Source: Bacteroidota bacterium (GTDB taxonomy: Bacteria; Bacteroidota; Bacteroidia; Chitinophagales; Chitinophagaceae). From it: 64,000 bases of DNA. The stretch spans positions 124,001 through 188,000 of the forward strand of contig JADJJH010000002.1 in the NCBI GenBank assembly GCA_016706595.1. The letters are read 5' to 3'. Below, piece after piece: positions 25,766 through 35,944 of this stretch. The notes beneath the pieces are model-generated. The model worked only from the letters and a program-made list of their open reading frames with translations, ran no database searches and had not been told where the DNA came from. Position numbers and translations under genes: made by a program. Position 1 is the first letter of the stretch; each line of letters begins with the position of its first letter.

Positions 25766-27244
25766 TTACTCCTTCAAAAACTTTCTTACATAACTACCCA
25801 CTTTTAATAAATAGATTCCTTGCGATAATGAATGAATATCTAATTGTATTTTTGAATTTGAATTTTTGAATTTGCATTTCAATACCTCTTGCCCTACAAC
25901 ATTATAAATAATTATTTCAATCTCTTTATTGAAGGCGTCTGATTCTAAAAATAAATAATTATTGGCCGGATTAGGATAAACCTTGAAGGCCTCTACACTT
26001 TCTTTTATTTCACTACTTCCCAAAGGCCAGCAACCCTCACCCAAAGCATAGTTTGGCATACAGGGTGGCGTGCCTGCGCCTATGTTTGGGAATCGTAAGC
26101 AACGTGGGCAAAAACTACAAGCTGCTCCCTTATTATCGGGAGCATCAATTACACTCATTTGCTTACTTAAACCTCCGAAATTGCCTACATAAATTTTACC
26201 ATCGGGGCCTAAGTATGAGGCACTATAATCTTGAAATTGAATATAGCTTGTATCTAACCCAACTACATGAAACCAAGTACTATCCAGCAAATCGTATTGA
26301 AAAATATTACGCATTCCCATGACATACAAAAACCTGTTATTGGGCGAAAAGGCTAGGCCGGCTGGTGTACGTTCCATGATTGTTGTATCCGAAGGTTCGT
26401 GATGTGAATAGGATGGCATGGCGATTACATAGTGATTAAAAAGTTCACCAGTACAGCGGTTAAAACTTGCCATAAAAATTTCACCTAACAGTCCATCGCT
26501 TTGACAGGTACTGGCATATAAACTTCCATCTTGTGTAAATACACTTTGCCCCATAATGTCCCATGCTCCCCAGTAAGGTGCTGCAAAACTTTGCAAACCA
26601 TAATCAAATACACTGTCTTGAGTAAATAAAAACTTGTACACCTTATTGCTGTCGCCACCCTGTTTTAATAACCACCAATCTTTACCATTACTATGCCTAC
26701 AAGCCATCATTTGGGTTTTACTTAAGCTGGCATTTTGCATTAAGGGTACCATACGTTTGATCACCTTTCCCGCCCCAGCATTGGCTTTCATATCAATAAT
26801 ATTATAAAGTAATAAATCAAAATGGCAGTTATTGTTGGCAATACAATCGGCATACCTTGCATTGCTCATCGTAGGTGTTACAAAATAATACAGATCAGAA
26901 TCAAGAGGCAAAAAAATGCTTGACTGTGAGAGAACGCTGAAGCCATTTTGATTTACGTAAAAGTCTTTTGGAACAATAGTGTCTCCTCCATCTATGTAAT
27001 TGGTGTTACTATCGTACACATTATAACCATCACTACAAAGCATTAAATTTCCACTACTGTCGCAAATATTAGAATTACCTTTTGTAAAATAGCTAGCATA
27101 ATAGGGTGTGGCGGTTACTAAAACATTGGAATTAAAATGCACCCTTTGCCCACCCTTTGCGCAAACCCATATTTTACCATAATTTTTTTGGCCATACATG
27201 GAGGTATTAAAGCAAACAAATAACAATAGTGCTAAGGATTTCAT
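25766..27244 (-). CDS. T9SS type A cargo protein, beta-propeller-like
   Basis: 492 residues with a signal peptide (MKSLALLLFVCFNTSMYGQ). The body has repeated strands with SPNNRFLYVMG, LGPDGKIYVGNFGG and DGSLYASTCQSDG, suggesting WD40/SMP-30-like propeller blades. The last ~75 residues are a type A T9SS sorting domain (VYPNPANNYLFLES, YNVVGQEVL, LSQGIYLLKVGSYVRKFLKE). It should be exported through the outer membrane and kept on or released from the surface. Its start is one base past the stop of the 1,580-residue protein upstream, so translation is probably coupled. Confidence 0.85.
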   Translation of the reverse strand: MKSLALLLFVCFNTSMYGQKNYGKIWVCAKGGQRVHFNSNVLVTATPYYASYFTKGNSNICDSSGNLMLCSDGYNVYDSNTNYIDGGDTIVPKDFYVNQNGFSVLSQSSIFLPLDSDLYYFVTPTMSNARYADCIANNNCHFDLLLYNIIDMKANAGAGKVIKRMVPLMQNASLSKTQMMACRHSNGKDWWLLKQGGDSNKVYKFLFTQDSVFDYGLQSFAAPYWGAWDIMGQSVFTQDGSLYASTCQSDGLLGEIFMASFNRCTGELFNHYVIAMPSYSHHEPSDTTIMERTPAGLAFSPNNRFLYVMGMRNIFQYDLLDSTWFHVVGLDTSYIQFQDYSASYLGPDGKIYVGNFGGLSKQMSVIDAPDNKGAACSFCPRCLRFPNIGAGTPPCMPNYALGEGCWPLGSSEIKESVEAFKVYPNPANNYLFLESDAFNKEIEIIIYNVVGQEVLKCKFKNSNSKIQLDIHSLSQGIYLLKVGSYVRKFLKE

Positions 27245-27245
27245 A

Positions 27246-30200
27246 TTATTCTATCATGAGTTTTGTGGTTTGCACTTGATTGTTGTTTACTAAAAAGCGG
27301 CATATATAAATGCCTTGTTGCAATTGCGACGTATTTATATAGGTATGTGTTGCTTGGCTATTTAATATAGTTCGCATTCTTTCTCGTCCTAAAATATCAT
27401 ACACAATAAATTCGTTTATCGCAGTTGAAGCAAGTAGAGAATAATTTATGGTGATGCCTTCATTGGCCGGATTGGGGACTAAGCCAAATATTGAGTTCTG
27501 AGATTTAATTGGCGGTTTTAATGATTTCAGAAAATCATTTTCATCATCAAATAAACCTTTGCTACTGCCACCCCCATTTTTATAAACGCCAGCTTGGTTG
27601 CATAATTTAATATCATCGTATTGGGTGCCTGGTGCAATAAGCGCATTTAAAAACCTTGCTTTATAAACGGCCGAGCCGCCAATAAAAGGACAAGTATTGG
27701 CAAGGGTAACAATAAACGAACTATCCTCAGTATTTAATATTGAACTACCACTATGCAAAACACGAATATAAATTTCATTCACCAAGTTCTCATTCTCATC
27801 TTGCACATTATCGGGTAAAATATCTTCGTTTTGATTTTCGGCATCTTCCAGCAATTGTTCGTATAATAATGGGTTTACGCTACTTGCATTTTGTAATACA
27901 TCGCGTAAACGTCTATCAGCTTCATTTACTTCATGTATCACTTCGGCTTGCATGCTAGTATAAAAGTTCAACAAAATAATATCACTATTTCTAAAAATAC
28001 TGTCTTCACATAATTGAGTATATAATCGTCTGCTATCTAACCAATGTGCCACTTCGGCAAATGCAGCATATTCCTTAGTATCGGTGGCAATCGCAATGGC
28101 TTCATCTAAAGGTATGGGTTCTGTATTGGTGAGCGAATTGAAAATATAAGGGCAATCAAAAACTGTTGCATTGCCTGTATTATCCTGAACATCATATCTG
28201 CAATTGTCTGCAACACTACTAAGTGTATTATAACTACCAGATTGAGAAAGTGGTAAGGCGGTTGAAGAAGTAAAAATTGTGAAAGGTAGAAGAGTTTCAC
28301 AAAACTTAAATACCTTTTTTGCATAAGTTCCTGCAAAGGTATTGTGGTTGTCCTGAGTTAAACTTCCTACATCACCAAAGCTGGCTTCGTTCGAGATGCG
28401 TCTAAACAGCCATCCCAAACCATGATCGAATAATGTATTTCCTTTAATATTGTCGCTATTGGTAAGGCAATTGTCTACTGCCATAATCCCAAAACGCGTA
28501 TGTTGTAAATGGTTGCATTGCAGTGTTGCATCTATAGTAGAGCTAAGGTATATAGCCGCTATATCGTCACGCTCAGCGTCTACACAATTGCTGTTTCCAT
28601 TCACGGTATTATCTTGTAATTGAATTCCCGGCGAATTGGTTGCATGTATACCATTAAGCAAGGTAGCACCACCGCATGCTAAATTGCCGGTGGTATTTAA
28701 ATTCAGGTTTATGGTATTTGAAGTGATGCGCAACGAATTGTTGTTGCTAAGTGAATAAATTCCAAAACCGGCAAGTTGAGGAATATCGATGGTATTGTTG
28801 GAAATAGTTAAAAAATTAGAAATAGTTGAGGCATAATTAAGGATGCTTATACCTGTTGGCCAAATATAGTTAGTTAAAGAACTTGTGCCTGTGCCTGGAT
28901 TGCCAATTGTTGAGATACCGGCCTCAAGTAAGGCTTGCCTGCAGGAAATAATATTGCCAGATATTACACTATTTGTATTATTGCCAGTAAACTCAATTCC
29001 TTTTGCAACACCATAGATTTTATTATTTTGAATATGACAACTTTGATCTTCGAGTAACGCATCCAAGATACCCATTAAACAGTTATCAACATATAGGTTT
29101 GATGCATTCAATGAAACGATTTTACAAAGTATGGCTTTGTCGCAGTCGCTTGTAGTTAAACTTGAAGAGGCTGCATTGGTATTTTTAATTTCAATTGTAG
29201 GGATAAATGGAGGCTGTACATGGTCATATAAGCAAGCAATGGCAGCCCCTTTGTAATTGGTTCCCACTAATGGAATATCGTAGGCTCGATCAATTCTTGC
29301 TTTCTCCGGAAATGGATAGGTAGGTGCTACAATATTTATATCCTGTATATGTGAAAAAGAATTATTATAAAGTCCAATATTTGAAGTGTTTGCTCCAATA
29401 ATTGAAGCGAGATTATTGCTTGCATCGACTAAAATGCCGCAGAACAAATTTTCAAATGTGTTACCGCTTTGAGGGTCAGTCAAATCGCCAATATTAATAT
29501 TGGTACTATTAAATATTTTAACACCTACTTGCCCTTGCGTCGATGGGTTGCTATTTGTCAACATAGTATTATCACTTGTAAAAATATTTCCATTCTTCAC
29601 TACGCCATTGTATGAAGGGGCGTTCATATTTTCAAAGATAATAGAGCTGTAAAGGTTATTAATAAATGTATTTCCAATGGCATCTAGTTGTGCATTATTG
29701 CTAATGGCAATTCCGGTTTTCATATCTTTAAATGTTGAGCCAGTTGCAATAATTTTAGTGTTGGCACCATTGGCTTCCAATCCTTGCCAATAAAGACCGC
29801 ATTCATTTTTTAAGGTGCAACCTACCAAGGTTAATGTCTTTCCATCGGCTACTTTAATGATGGCATCGGGTGCAATATTGAAAGTGCAATTTGTAAAAGT
29901 TGTATTTTGGTCAATAGTTAAAACTTGACTCACAAGAAATGTTTTATTTGTATTACTACCCGTCCAGGCGTTTACATTCTCATTCGCAAAATAATGATCA
30001 AATCCGGTAATGCTTCCTGCTGAGCCATTTATTGTAAAGGCAAAAGAGCCTGTACATCCATTATTATCATGTATAGTAAGTGTATGAGTTCCCGGTATTA
30101 AATGAGTAATTGTTCCATCACTAAAATTTCCATTCCCTGTTTTTAATCCGTCCAACTCAAATGTATAAGGAATCGCTCCTCCACTCACCCGATAGGCTAT

Positions 30201-31985
30201 TCCTCCAATAAAACCTTCAGTCACACCATAACATATATTCCAATCATACAATGTATAATTTAAATTAAAAGTACAAGTAGTACCCGTTATAGTTGTATTG
30301 GCATCATACTGCTTATTACAATCTGTTATTGTAGAATTACTTCCACACGGTGCATTTGCTGTTACAGTATACGCATTGTTTAAGTAAGCATTAATGTTAT
30401 TATTGTTTTGAATTTGCATACATGAATTAATAGATTGGTACAATCCTGCGTATGTATTTTTAAGACACCATCCTGGCAAAACACCGCCTAAAGTTAAAGG
30501 TTCAGCACTAAAATGTATAACGCCAGGTAGAGCACTGATTGGACTTGCGCTTTGGACTTCTACATCATTACAATTGTTTTCGAAATAAGGTAGATTATTT
30601 TTCATCGAATACCTATTAGATGTTGGAGATAGGTCAAATGTAGTTGCATTTAAATTTTGCCTATAATATATAAATTTAGATTCATCAATGAGTATTTTAT
30701 TATTCTTAAACGTGGTAAAATAGTTGGTTGCATTACGAGCTTCAATTTCTATTTGGTTGTCATTTGGATATTGTGCTGAGTAAAAATGATTACTTGGATA
30801 TAAGTTTTCATTAGAAAAATAATTATTCTCTATTCTTGCTACTATATAAGGCGAAGTGGGTGTTGAAAAAGAAATATTCCCACTCATTTTCAACCCATTT
30901 TCTGTACCGGTGCTTCTATTGTTTACCATACTAATTCCACCACTACTCGTTTCAATCCAATAGCTAAATTCGTAGCCATTTACTTCGTTCTCAAACGTCA
31001 AAACATCTTTGTTGAATTCACATCCACCGCAGATTCCAATACCACTAGCAAATTGTTTTGTGTCGTCTAAATCATTAAATACTTTATTATCCTGGATAAT
31101 ACCATTTTTAATTCCCTGTATATTAAATCCAGAAGATGCCGGGATATTATAATTATTTTTACCCCAAACATTAGTAATCAAATTATCCTGAATAATAACT
31201 TCATCGGTATTTCCATAAGCATAAGTGTATTCATTAATAAAATTGTTTATAGTAATACCCGATCCCCACAAATTATTAATATTCAAATTGTCTAAATAAA
31301 TGTTCTTCATATAAGAAACATAGATCGCCGGATAAACACCTGCCCCTGGACTGTTTTGATCATCTGGAAAATTTGGATGATTTCCCGGGGTAGGGTCAAA
31401 AATATAATCAGTATTTCCAGTGGGTGGCGCAAACTCTAAACCTATTATGTTTATACTATTATTAAGTACAGTTTGATTTGGAGCAGGAGTAACCGAGTTT
31501 TTAATTTCCAAGAATGATTGATGAGGTAACTGAGTGGCAATAAACCTAGGATAATTGGCTGATATATTTGTAGTTAAAAAAGCAGGACTACTTGGATCAC
31601 CATTACAAGACATGCCTATTTTTGCTATATGATTATTAATATAACTTACTAAAGTCCCAGTTGAGCTTGTCCCTTGTATGGGTACTTGAGCTGAAACAAA
31701 TGAAAGCGCATCTGTAAGTCCAATAATATTTAATTGTTTATTATCGATGTTAGTACTAAATGAAAATGTAATCGGGTCATAAAAATCATAATCTCTAGAG
31801 GGTACTAAAATTGTATAAATTCCAATTCCGGGAGTCCCCATAGCAATTTGTATTGTAGTAAAAAGTGCTTCCACATCTGTTTTTATAGCAGCTGCTGATG
31901 TAGCTGTTGTATTTACGACATAAATTTTTCCATAATCGTTCAATTCTTTAGCGCATACTATTTTTGGCTGGTACAAAATACTCAT
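27246..31985 (-). CDS. giant right-handed beta-helix T9SS surface protein
   Basis: About 1,579 residues. Most of the length consists of parallel beta-helix-type repeats rich in Asn (SGNIISCRQALL, ITSNTINLNLNTT, LQDNTVNGNSNC), resembling polysaccharide lyase or adhesin folds. The end has a type A T9SS tail (LVPNPANEGITINYSLL, YDILGRERMRT, LQQGIYICRFLVNNNQVQTTKLMIE). From the ATG at 31985 the signal peptide is truncated (MSILYQPKIVCAKE). A better one would begin at an ATG at 32050 if the heptanucleotide tract in between changed length. First gene of a two-gene unit. Confidence 0.85.
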   Translation of the reverse strand: MSILYQPKIVCAKELNDYGKIYVVNTTATSAAAIKTDVEALFTTIQIAMGTPGIGIYTILVPSRDYDFYDPITFSFSTNIDNKQLNIIGLTDALSFVSAQVPIQGTSSTGTLVSYINNHIAKIGMSCNGDPSSPAFLTTNISANYPRFIATQLPHQSFLEIKNSVTPAPNQTVLNNSINIIGLEFAPPTGNTDYIFDPTPGNHPNFPDDQNSPGAGVYPAIYVSYMKNIYLDNLNINNLWGSGITINNFINEYTYAYGNTDEVIIQDNLITNVWGKNNYNIPASSGFNIQGIKNGIIQDNKVFNDLDDTKQFASGIGICGGCEFNKDVLTFENEVNGYEFSYWIETSSGGISMVNNRSTGTENGLKMSGNISFSTPTSPYIVARIENNYFSNENLYPSNHFYSAQYPNDNQIEIEARNATNYFTTFKNNKILIDESKFIYYRQNLNATTFDLSPTSNRYSMKNNLPYFENNCNDVEVQSASPISALPGVIHFSAEPLTLGGVLPGWCLKNTYAGLYQSINSCMQIQNNNNINAYLNNAYTVTANAPCGSNSTITDCNKQYDANTTITGTTCTFNLNYTLYDWNICYGVTEGFIGGIAYRVSGGAIPYTFELDGLKTGNGNFSDGTITHLIPGTHTLTIHDNNGCTGSFAFTINGSAGSITGFDHYFANENVNAWTGSNTNKTFLVSQVLTIDQNTTFTNCTFNIAPDAIIKVADGKTLTLVGCTLKNECGLYWQGLEANGANTKIIATGSTFKDMKTGIAISNNAQLDAIGNTFINNLYSSIIFENMNAPSYNGVVKNGNIFTSDNTMLTNSNPSTQGQVGVKIFNSTNINIGDLTDPQSGNTFENLFCGILVDASNNLASIIGANTSNIGLYNNSFSHIQDINIVAPTYPFPEKARIDRAYDIPLVGTNYKGAAIACLYDHVQPPFIPTIEIKNTNAASSSLTTSDCDKAILCKIVSLNASNLYVDNCLMGILDALLEDQSCHIQNNKIYGVAKGIEFTGNNTNSVISGNIISCRQALLEAGISTIGNPGTGTSSLTNYIWPTGISILNYASTISNFLTISNNTIDIPQLAGFGIYSLSNNNSLRITSNTINLNLNTTGNLACGGATLLNGIHATNSPGIQLQDNTVNGNSNCVDAERDDIAAIYLSSTIDATLQCNHLQHTRFGIMAVDNCLTNSDNIKGNTLFDHGLGWLFRRISNEASFGDVGSLTQDNHNTFAGTYAKKVFKFCETLLPFTIFTSSTALPLSQSGSYNTLSSVADNCRYDVQDNTGNATVFDCPYIFNSLTNTEPIPLDEAIAIATDTKEYAAFAEVAHWLDSRRLYTQLCEDSIFRNSDIILLNFYTSMQAEVIHEVNEADRRLRDVLQNASSVNPLLYEQLLEDAENQNEDILPDNVQDENENLVNEIYIRVLHSGSSILNTEDSSFIVTLANTCPFIGGSAVYKARFLNALIAPGTQYDDIKLCNQAGVYKNGGGSSKGLFDDENDFLKSLKPPIKSQNSIFGLVPNPANEGITINYSLLASTAINEFIVYDILGRERMRTILNSQATHTYINTSQLQQGIYICRFLVNNNQVQTTKLMIE

Positions 31986-32017
31986 AACCAATAATATTCT
32001 TATGGCTTGTAATAGTA

Positions 32018-32044
32018 GCTGTTCGCTGTTCGCTGTTCGCTGTT
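32018..32044 (-). repeat. heptanucleotide tandem repeat (GCTGTTC)3.9 at the 5' end of the T9SS gene
   Basis: The plus strand reads GCTGTTC three times and then GCTGTT. On the coding strand the tract lies between an ATG (32050-32048) and the open frame of the giant beta-helix protein. The present length puts that ATG out of frame, ending after 16 codons. One extra unit, or two fewer, would join it to a frame continuing LLLQAIRILLVMSIL into the known start. Confidence 0.75.
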
Positions 32045-32050
32045 ATTCAT

Positions 32051-32630
32051 AATAAAAAAATATTAATTCACAAGATATAAAACATTTTTTTGAATAATAC
32101 AAACATTAACAATTGAAGATGTAAGCAATTTATAAAAACATATTTTCAAATTCAATAAACCTAAACATCTGTTTGTGTAGTTGACAAATAAATTCAAAAT
32201 TATTCCTTCTTAAAATAAAGTCCTTGTGGGTTTCATTTTATTCACCTGTACCAAATCTATAAATCCATCATAACGAAGTACAAATTAAGTGACCCAAACC
32301 GATGCACAAGCCTACGACTTAATAAACCAATCAACCACATTAACCGACCTACTAAGAATTCGGTTCACAGTTGAAAATATCTACGAATTTTGACGGTCTA
32401 ACATTTAATTCGGTTCGCTCTTTTGTTTGATGAATTCTATCAATCTTACACTAAATCAAATTCGACAAGCACAATCATCAATACATAATAACCAAGTCAA
32501 TACTTATGAAATAATAGTATCAAAAGACTAAACAAAATATAGAATCAACTAGGCTACTACTAATTTCGTAGTTTTAAATTCTCAACACCGCCTACTGTCA
32601 ACTAATTACTGCCTACTTACTCCCATCCCC
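32051..32630. other. gene-free AT-rich spacer
   Basis: No credible gene or RNA is seen in these 580 bases. The part next to the T9SS gene may hold its promoter on the minus strand: TTTG, about 20 bases, then TATATCTTG, ending some 25 bases before the ATG at 32050. The remainder is stop-rich, low-complexity DNA. Confidence 0.4.
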
Positions 32631-33383
32631 TTAATTCAACACCATGTCAATTTCTTTATGTTTGAAATGCTTGACCTTGCCATCGATTTCAATTTCTATG
32701 GCGCCAGTTTCATCAACACCCAAAATTTTTCCCGTAACGAGCTCATGGTGCTTCTTAAAAAGCATCGGCTCTCCTGCCTTGTATAAAAAATTATTGTATT
32801 CTTCTAAAATGCGTTCAGGTTCGCTTACAAATATTTTATAATAGTGGTTTACATAAGGCAATAATTGTGTAAGTACCTGTTTCACTTTAAAATGCTGCCC
32901 GGTTTCGACGCTCATAGAAGTGGCTAAATTATTCGTTGGAAATTGGCTTTGGTTAATATTAAGTCCAATACCTACTATAGCATGACTCCAACATGAGCCC
33001 CGCAAAGTATTCTCGATGAGAATACCTGCCATTTTTTTATTTCCTGCATATATGTCATTTGGCCATTTAATTGAGATATTAGGCAGTCCAATGCTTTCTT
33101 GCAAATAATTAGCAATTGCCAAACAGGCCGACATGTTTAATATGAACTGTCTATGAATCTCAAAGCTTTGCGTATCTAAGATAAAAGAGCATAATAAATT
33201 TTTACTATCCTCCGATAACCAGGTATTTCCTTGCTGTCCTTTCCCTTGGGTTTGATAATCTGCCTTTATCGTCATGCCATGCTCTGCCATTCCTTCATTG
33301 ATTAGGCTCATGGCATAGTTATTGGTACTATCAATTTCCGATAATTCAATCATTACTTCACCAATCAACGATGTTCGTCGCAT
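32631..33383 (-). CDS. birA: biotin--[acetyl-CoA-carboxylase] ligase
   Basis: 250 residues; attaches biotin to the carboxyl-carrier protein of acetyl-CoA carboxylase. The biotin/adenylate-binding loop appears as QTQGKGQQGNTWLSEDSKNLLCSFIL at about residues 45-70 (the GKGQQGNTW stretch replaces GRGRRGRxW). IKWPNDIYAGNKKMAGILIEN holds the catalytic lysine. A short C-terminal SH3-like domain ends KVKHFKHKEIDMVL. There is no N-terminal DNA-binding domain, so it is not a BirA-type repressor. Divergent from rsfS. Confidence 0.93.
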   Translation of the reverse strand: MRRTSLIGEVMIELSEIDSTNNYAMSLINEGMAEHGMTIKADYQTQGKGQQGNTWLSEDSKNLLCSFILDTQSFEIHRQFILNMSACLAIANYLQESIGLPNISIKWPNDIYAGNKKMAGILIENTLRGSCWSHAIVGIGLNINQSQFPTNNLATSMSVETGQHFKVKQVLTQLLPYVNHYYKIFVSEPERILEEYNNFLYKAGEPMLFKKHHELVTGKILGVDETGAIEIEIDGKVKHFKHKEIDMVLN

Positions 33384-33451
33384 GCAATATTTGTTTAGCT
33401 TTGTAAATTAAATTTTTAAACCTCAATAATTCAAAAAAATATCATTCGTAC

Positions 33452-33847
33452 TTGAAAACCGCAATAACAGAAACCCAAAAAGCAAGGCCAAGACTCACAC
33501 AAAACAGCAAGATTGTAAAAACTATTATCGCGGCTATACTTGAGAAAAAAGGAGAAGAAGTGATTTCGATGAACCTTAAAAAAATACCCGAAGCCATTGC
33601 CGATTATTTTATCATTTGCGAAGCCAATAACCCGACTTTAGTGAAAGCCATAGCCGAAAATGTAGAAAAGAAAGTACTTGAAATGTGTGGCGAAAAGCCA
33701 TTTAAATTTGAAGGAAAACAAGGCGAAAAATGGATATTGGTTGATTATGTCGACATCGTTATCCATTGCATGATGCCCGAAACTAGAGGCTTTTACAACT
33801 TGGAAGAGCTTTGGCACGAAGCCGAAATTAAAGAACATAAAGATTAA
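33452..33847 (+). CDS. rsfS: ribosomal silencing factor RsfS
   Basis: 131 residues; binds ribosomal protein L14 and blocks subunit joining under poor nutrition. The family signature is visible: AIADYFIICEANNPTLVKAIAENVE, then GEKWILVDYVDIVIHCMMPETRGFYNLEELW, with the short motifs DYFIICEA and WILVDYVDIVIH being diagnostic. Translation appears to start at a TTG at 33452, since the conserved N-terminal extension (KTAITETQKARPRL) follows and no ATG precedes it. It is first in a row with ftsH and a LUD-domain gene, a common Bacteroidota order. Confidence 0.92.
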   Translation: MKTAITETQKARPRLTQNSKIVKTIIAAILEKKGEEVISMNLKKIPEAIADYFIICEANNPTLVKAIAENVEKKVLEMCGEKPFKFEGKQGEKWILVDYVDIVIHCMMPETRGFYNLEELWHEAEIKEHKD

Positions 33848-33889
33848 TAAAACTTCAGTACGCATTAGCGGCTGCTATACTTAAAGTGA

Positions 33890-35941
33890 ATGGAACCAAA
33901 CAAAACGAATATTCCACCGGCCGGAAATAAAAACCCGACCCCCCCAATTAAAAAAGGACCTAAATTCAATCTCTATTGGATTTACGGACTTTTTGCCGTT
34001 GCCCTTATAGCCCTCAATTTTTGGGATAAAGGCATGTCGCATAATGCGAAAGAAGCCGACTTTCAAACCATTAATAAAAAGTTTATCAGCAAAAACTTAG
34101 TTGATAGCATGGTGGTTTTTGGAAAAACTGTTGATGTGTACCTAAAAAAAGACAGCTTAAAATCAGACCGTTACAAAGATTTATTGGCTTCCTTTAAAGG
34201 CAACGAAAAAGGGCCGCATTATGCATTTACCATTGGTAATATTGAGCAGTTTAGAGCCGATTTAGACAAAGCACAAAAAGATTTTAGTATCGATCAATCT
34301 ATCAAAGTTTCCTACGAAGAAGATAATAAAAATGGTTGGCTTGGCTTCTTCCTTCAAATTGTATTACCCTTAATTTTTATTGTAGGATTATGGGTTTTGA
34401 TTATGCGAAAAATGGGCGGTGGTGCCAGTGGTGGCGGACCTGGAGGTATTTTTAATATCGGAAAATCAAAAGCACAATTGTACGATAAAGGCGCTAAAGT
34501 AAATATCACATTTAACGATGTGGCCGGTTTAGATGAAGCCAAAGGTGAAGTAATGGAAATTGTTGATTTTCTTAAAAATCCTAAAAAATATACGGCACTC
34601 GGTGGTAAAATTCCTCGCGGCTGTTTATTAGTGGGTCCTCCGGGAACCGGTAAAACACTTTTGGCAAAAGCCATGGCTGGTGAAGCACAAGTACCTTTCT
34701 TTAGTATGAGCGGATCTGATTTTGTTGAGATGTTTGTAGGTGTTGGTGCCAGCCGGGTGCGAGATTTATTTAAACAAGCGCGTGAAAAATCGCCTTGTAT
34801 TATTTTCATTGATGAAATTGATGCTATCGGTCGTGCGCGCGGTAAAAACCAAATGATGTCGAACGATGAACGTGAAAATACCTTAAACCAAATGTTGGTT
34901 GAAATGGATGGATTTAGTGGTGATAGCGGAATTATTGTCTTGGCGGCTACTAATCGTCCGGATGTATTAGATGTTGCCCTTTTACGTCCAGGTCGTTTCG
35001 ATCGACAAATTTCCATTGATATTCCGGATTTAGCCGGACGAGAAGCCATCTTTAAAGTTCACTTAAAAGGCATTAAAACCTCTACCGATTTAGATGTTCA
35101 TAAACTGGCAGCACAAACCCCAGGCTTTGCCGGTGCCGATATTGCCAATGTGTGTAACGAAGCTGCATTAATTGCCGCTCGTAAAGGAAAAACTGAAGTA
35201 AATTTAGATGATTTTAATGATGCCGTTGATCGTATCATAGGTGGACTAGAAAAGAAAAATAAAATTATCAGACCGGATGAGAAAAAAGTAATTGCCTATC
35301 ACGAAGCGGGTCATGCCGTTTCAGGTTGGTTTCTCGAACATGCTTATCCATTAGTAAAAGTAACCATAGTACCTCGTGGCGATGCAGCCCTTGGTTATGC
35401 GCAATATCTTCCCAAAGAAAAATATCTTACCCTTCGCGAAGAACTTGAAGATCGTATGGCAATGGCATTAGGCGGACGAGCTGTTGAAGAATTGGTATTC
35501 GGAAAAATTTCAACGGGTGCACTCAGCGATTTACAACAAGTTACAAAAATGGCCTATGCCATGGTAAGTGTATATGGTATGAATGATAAAATAGGGAATG
35601 TGTCGTTTTATGATCCGCAAAGCGAAGGTTCATTTCAAAAACCTTATTCCGAAGAAACCGGGAAGATAATTGATGATGAAGTACGCAAATTATCAGACCA
35701 TGCCTATACTCGAGTAAAAAGGTTGCTTACCGAACGTATGCATGAAGTAAAAGTGATTGCCGAAGAATTATTATTGAAGGAAGTTTTATACAAGGATGAT
35801 TTAGAACGATTGATTGGTAAACGACCTTTTGATGAAGTGGTTTTTGAAGATACGCCAAGTGTAAATGGGGCTACCACAAATCATGAAACCAATGATGAGC
35901 AAGCAGCCGTGAATCCTGAAATCATTACCCCTAATAATTAA
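33890..35941 (+). CDS. ftsH: ATP-dependent zinc metalloprotease FtsH
   Basis: 683 residues; inner-membrane AAA+ protease that degrades damaged membrane proteins and regulators. Two transmembrane helices (about 29-45 and 151-172) bracket a ~100-residue periplasmic domain. Walker A is GPPGTGKT (249-256), Walker B IIFIDEIDAIG, and the second region of homology has NRPDVLDVALLRPGRFDR. The zinc site is HEAGH (471-475), with a further ligand in LSDLQQVT. A disordered Asn/Glu-rich tail ends the protein. The next gene starts 3 bases after the stop. Confidence 0.97.
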   Translation: MEPNKTNIPPAGNKNPTPPIKKGPKFNLYWIYGLFAVALIALNFWDKGMSHNAKEADFQTINKKFISKNLVDSMVVFGKTVDVYLKKDSLKSDRYKDLLASFKGNEKGPHYAFTIGNIEQFRADLDKAQKDFSIDQSIKVSYEEDNKNGWLGFFLQIVLPLIFIVGLWVLIMRKMGGGASGGGPGGIFNIGKSKAQLYDKGAKVNITFNDVAGLDEAKGEVMEIVDFLKNPKKYTALGGKIPRGCLLVGPPGTGKTLLAKAMAGEAQVPFFSMSGSDFVEMFVGVGASRVRDLFKQAREKSPCIIFIDEIDAIGRARGKNQMMSNDERENTLNQMLVEMDGFSGDSGIIVLAATNRPDVLDVALLRPGRFDRQISIDIPDLAGREAIFKVHLKGIKTSTDLDVHKLAAQTPGFAGADIANVCNEAALIAARKGKTEVNLDDFNDAVDRIIGGLEKKNKIIRPDEKKVIAYHEAGHAVSGWFLEHAYPLVKVTIVPRGDAALGYAQYLPKEKYLTLREELEDRMAMALGGRAVEELVFGKISTGALSDLQQVTKMAYAMVSVYGMNDKIGNVSFYDPQSEGSFQKPYSEETGKIIDDEVRKLSDHAYTRVKRLLTERMHEVKVIAEELLLKEVLYKDDLERLIGKRPFDEVVFEDTPSVNGATTNHETNDEQAAVNPEIITPNN

Positions 35942-35944
35942 ACT

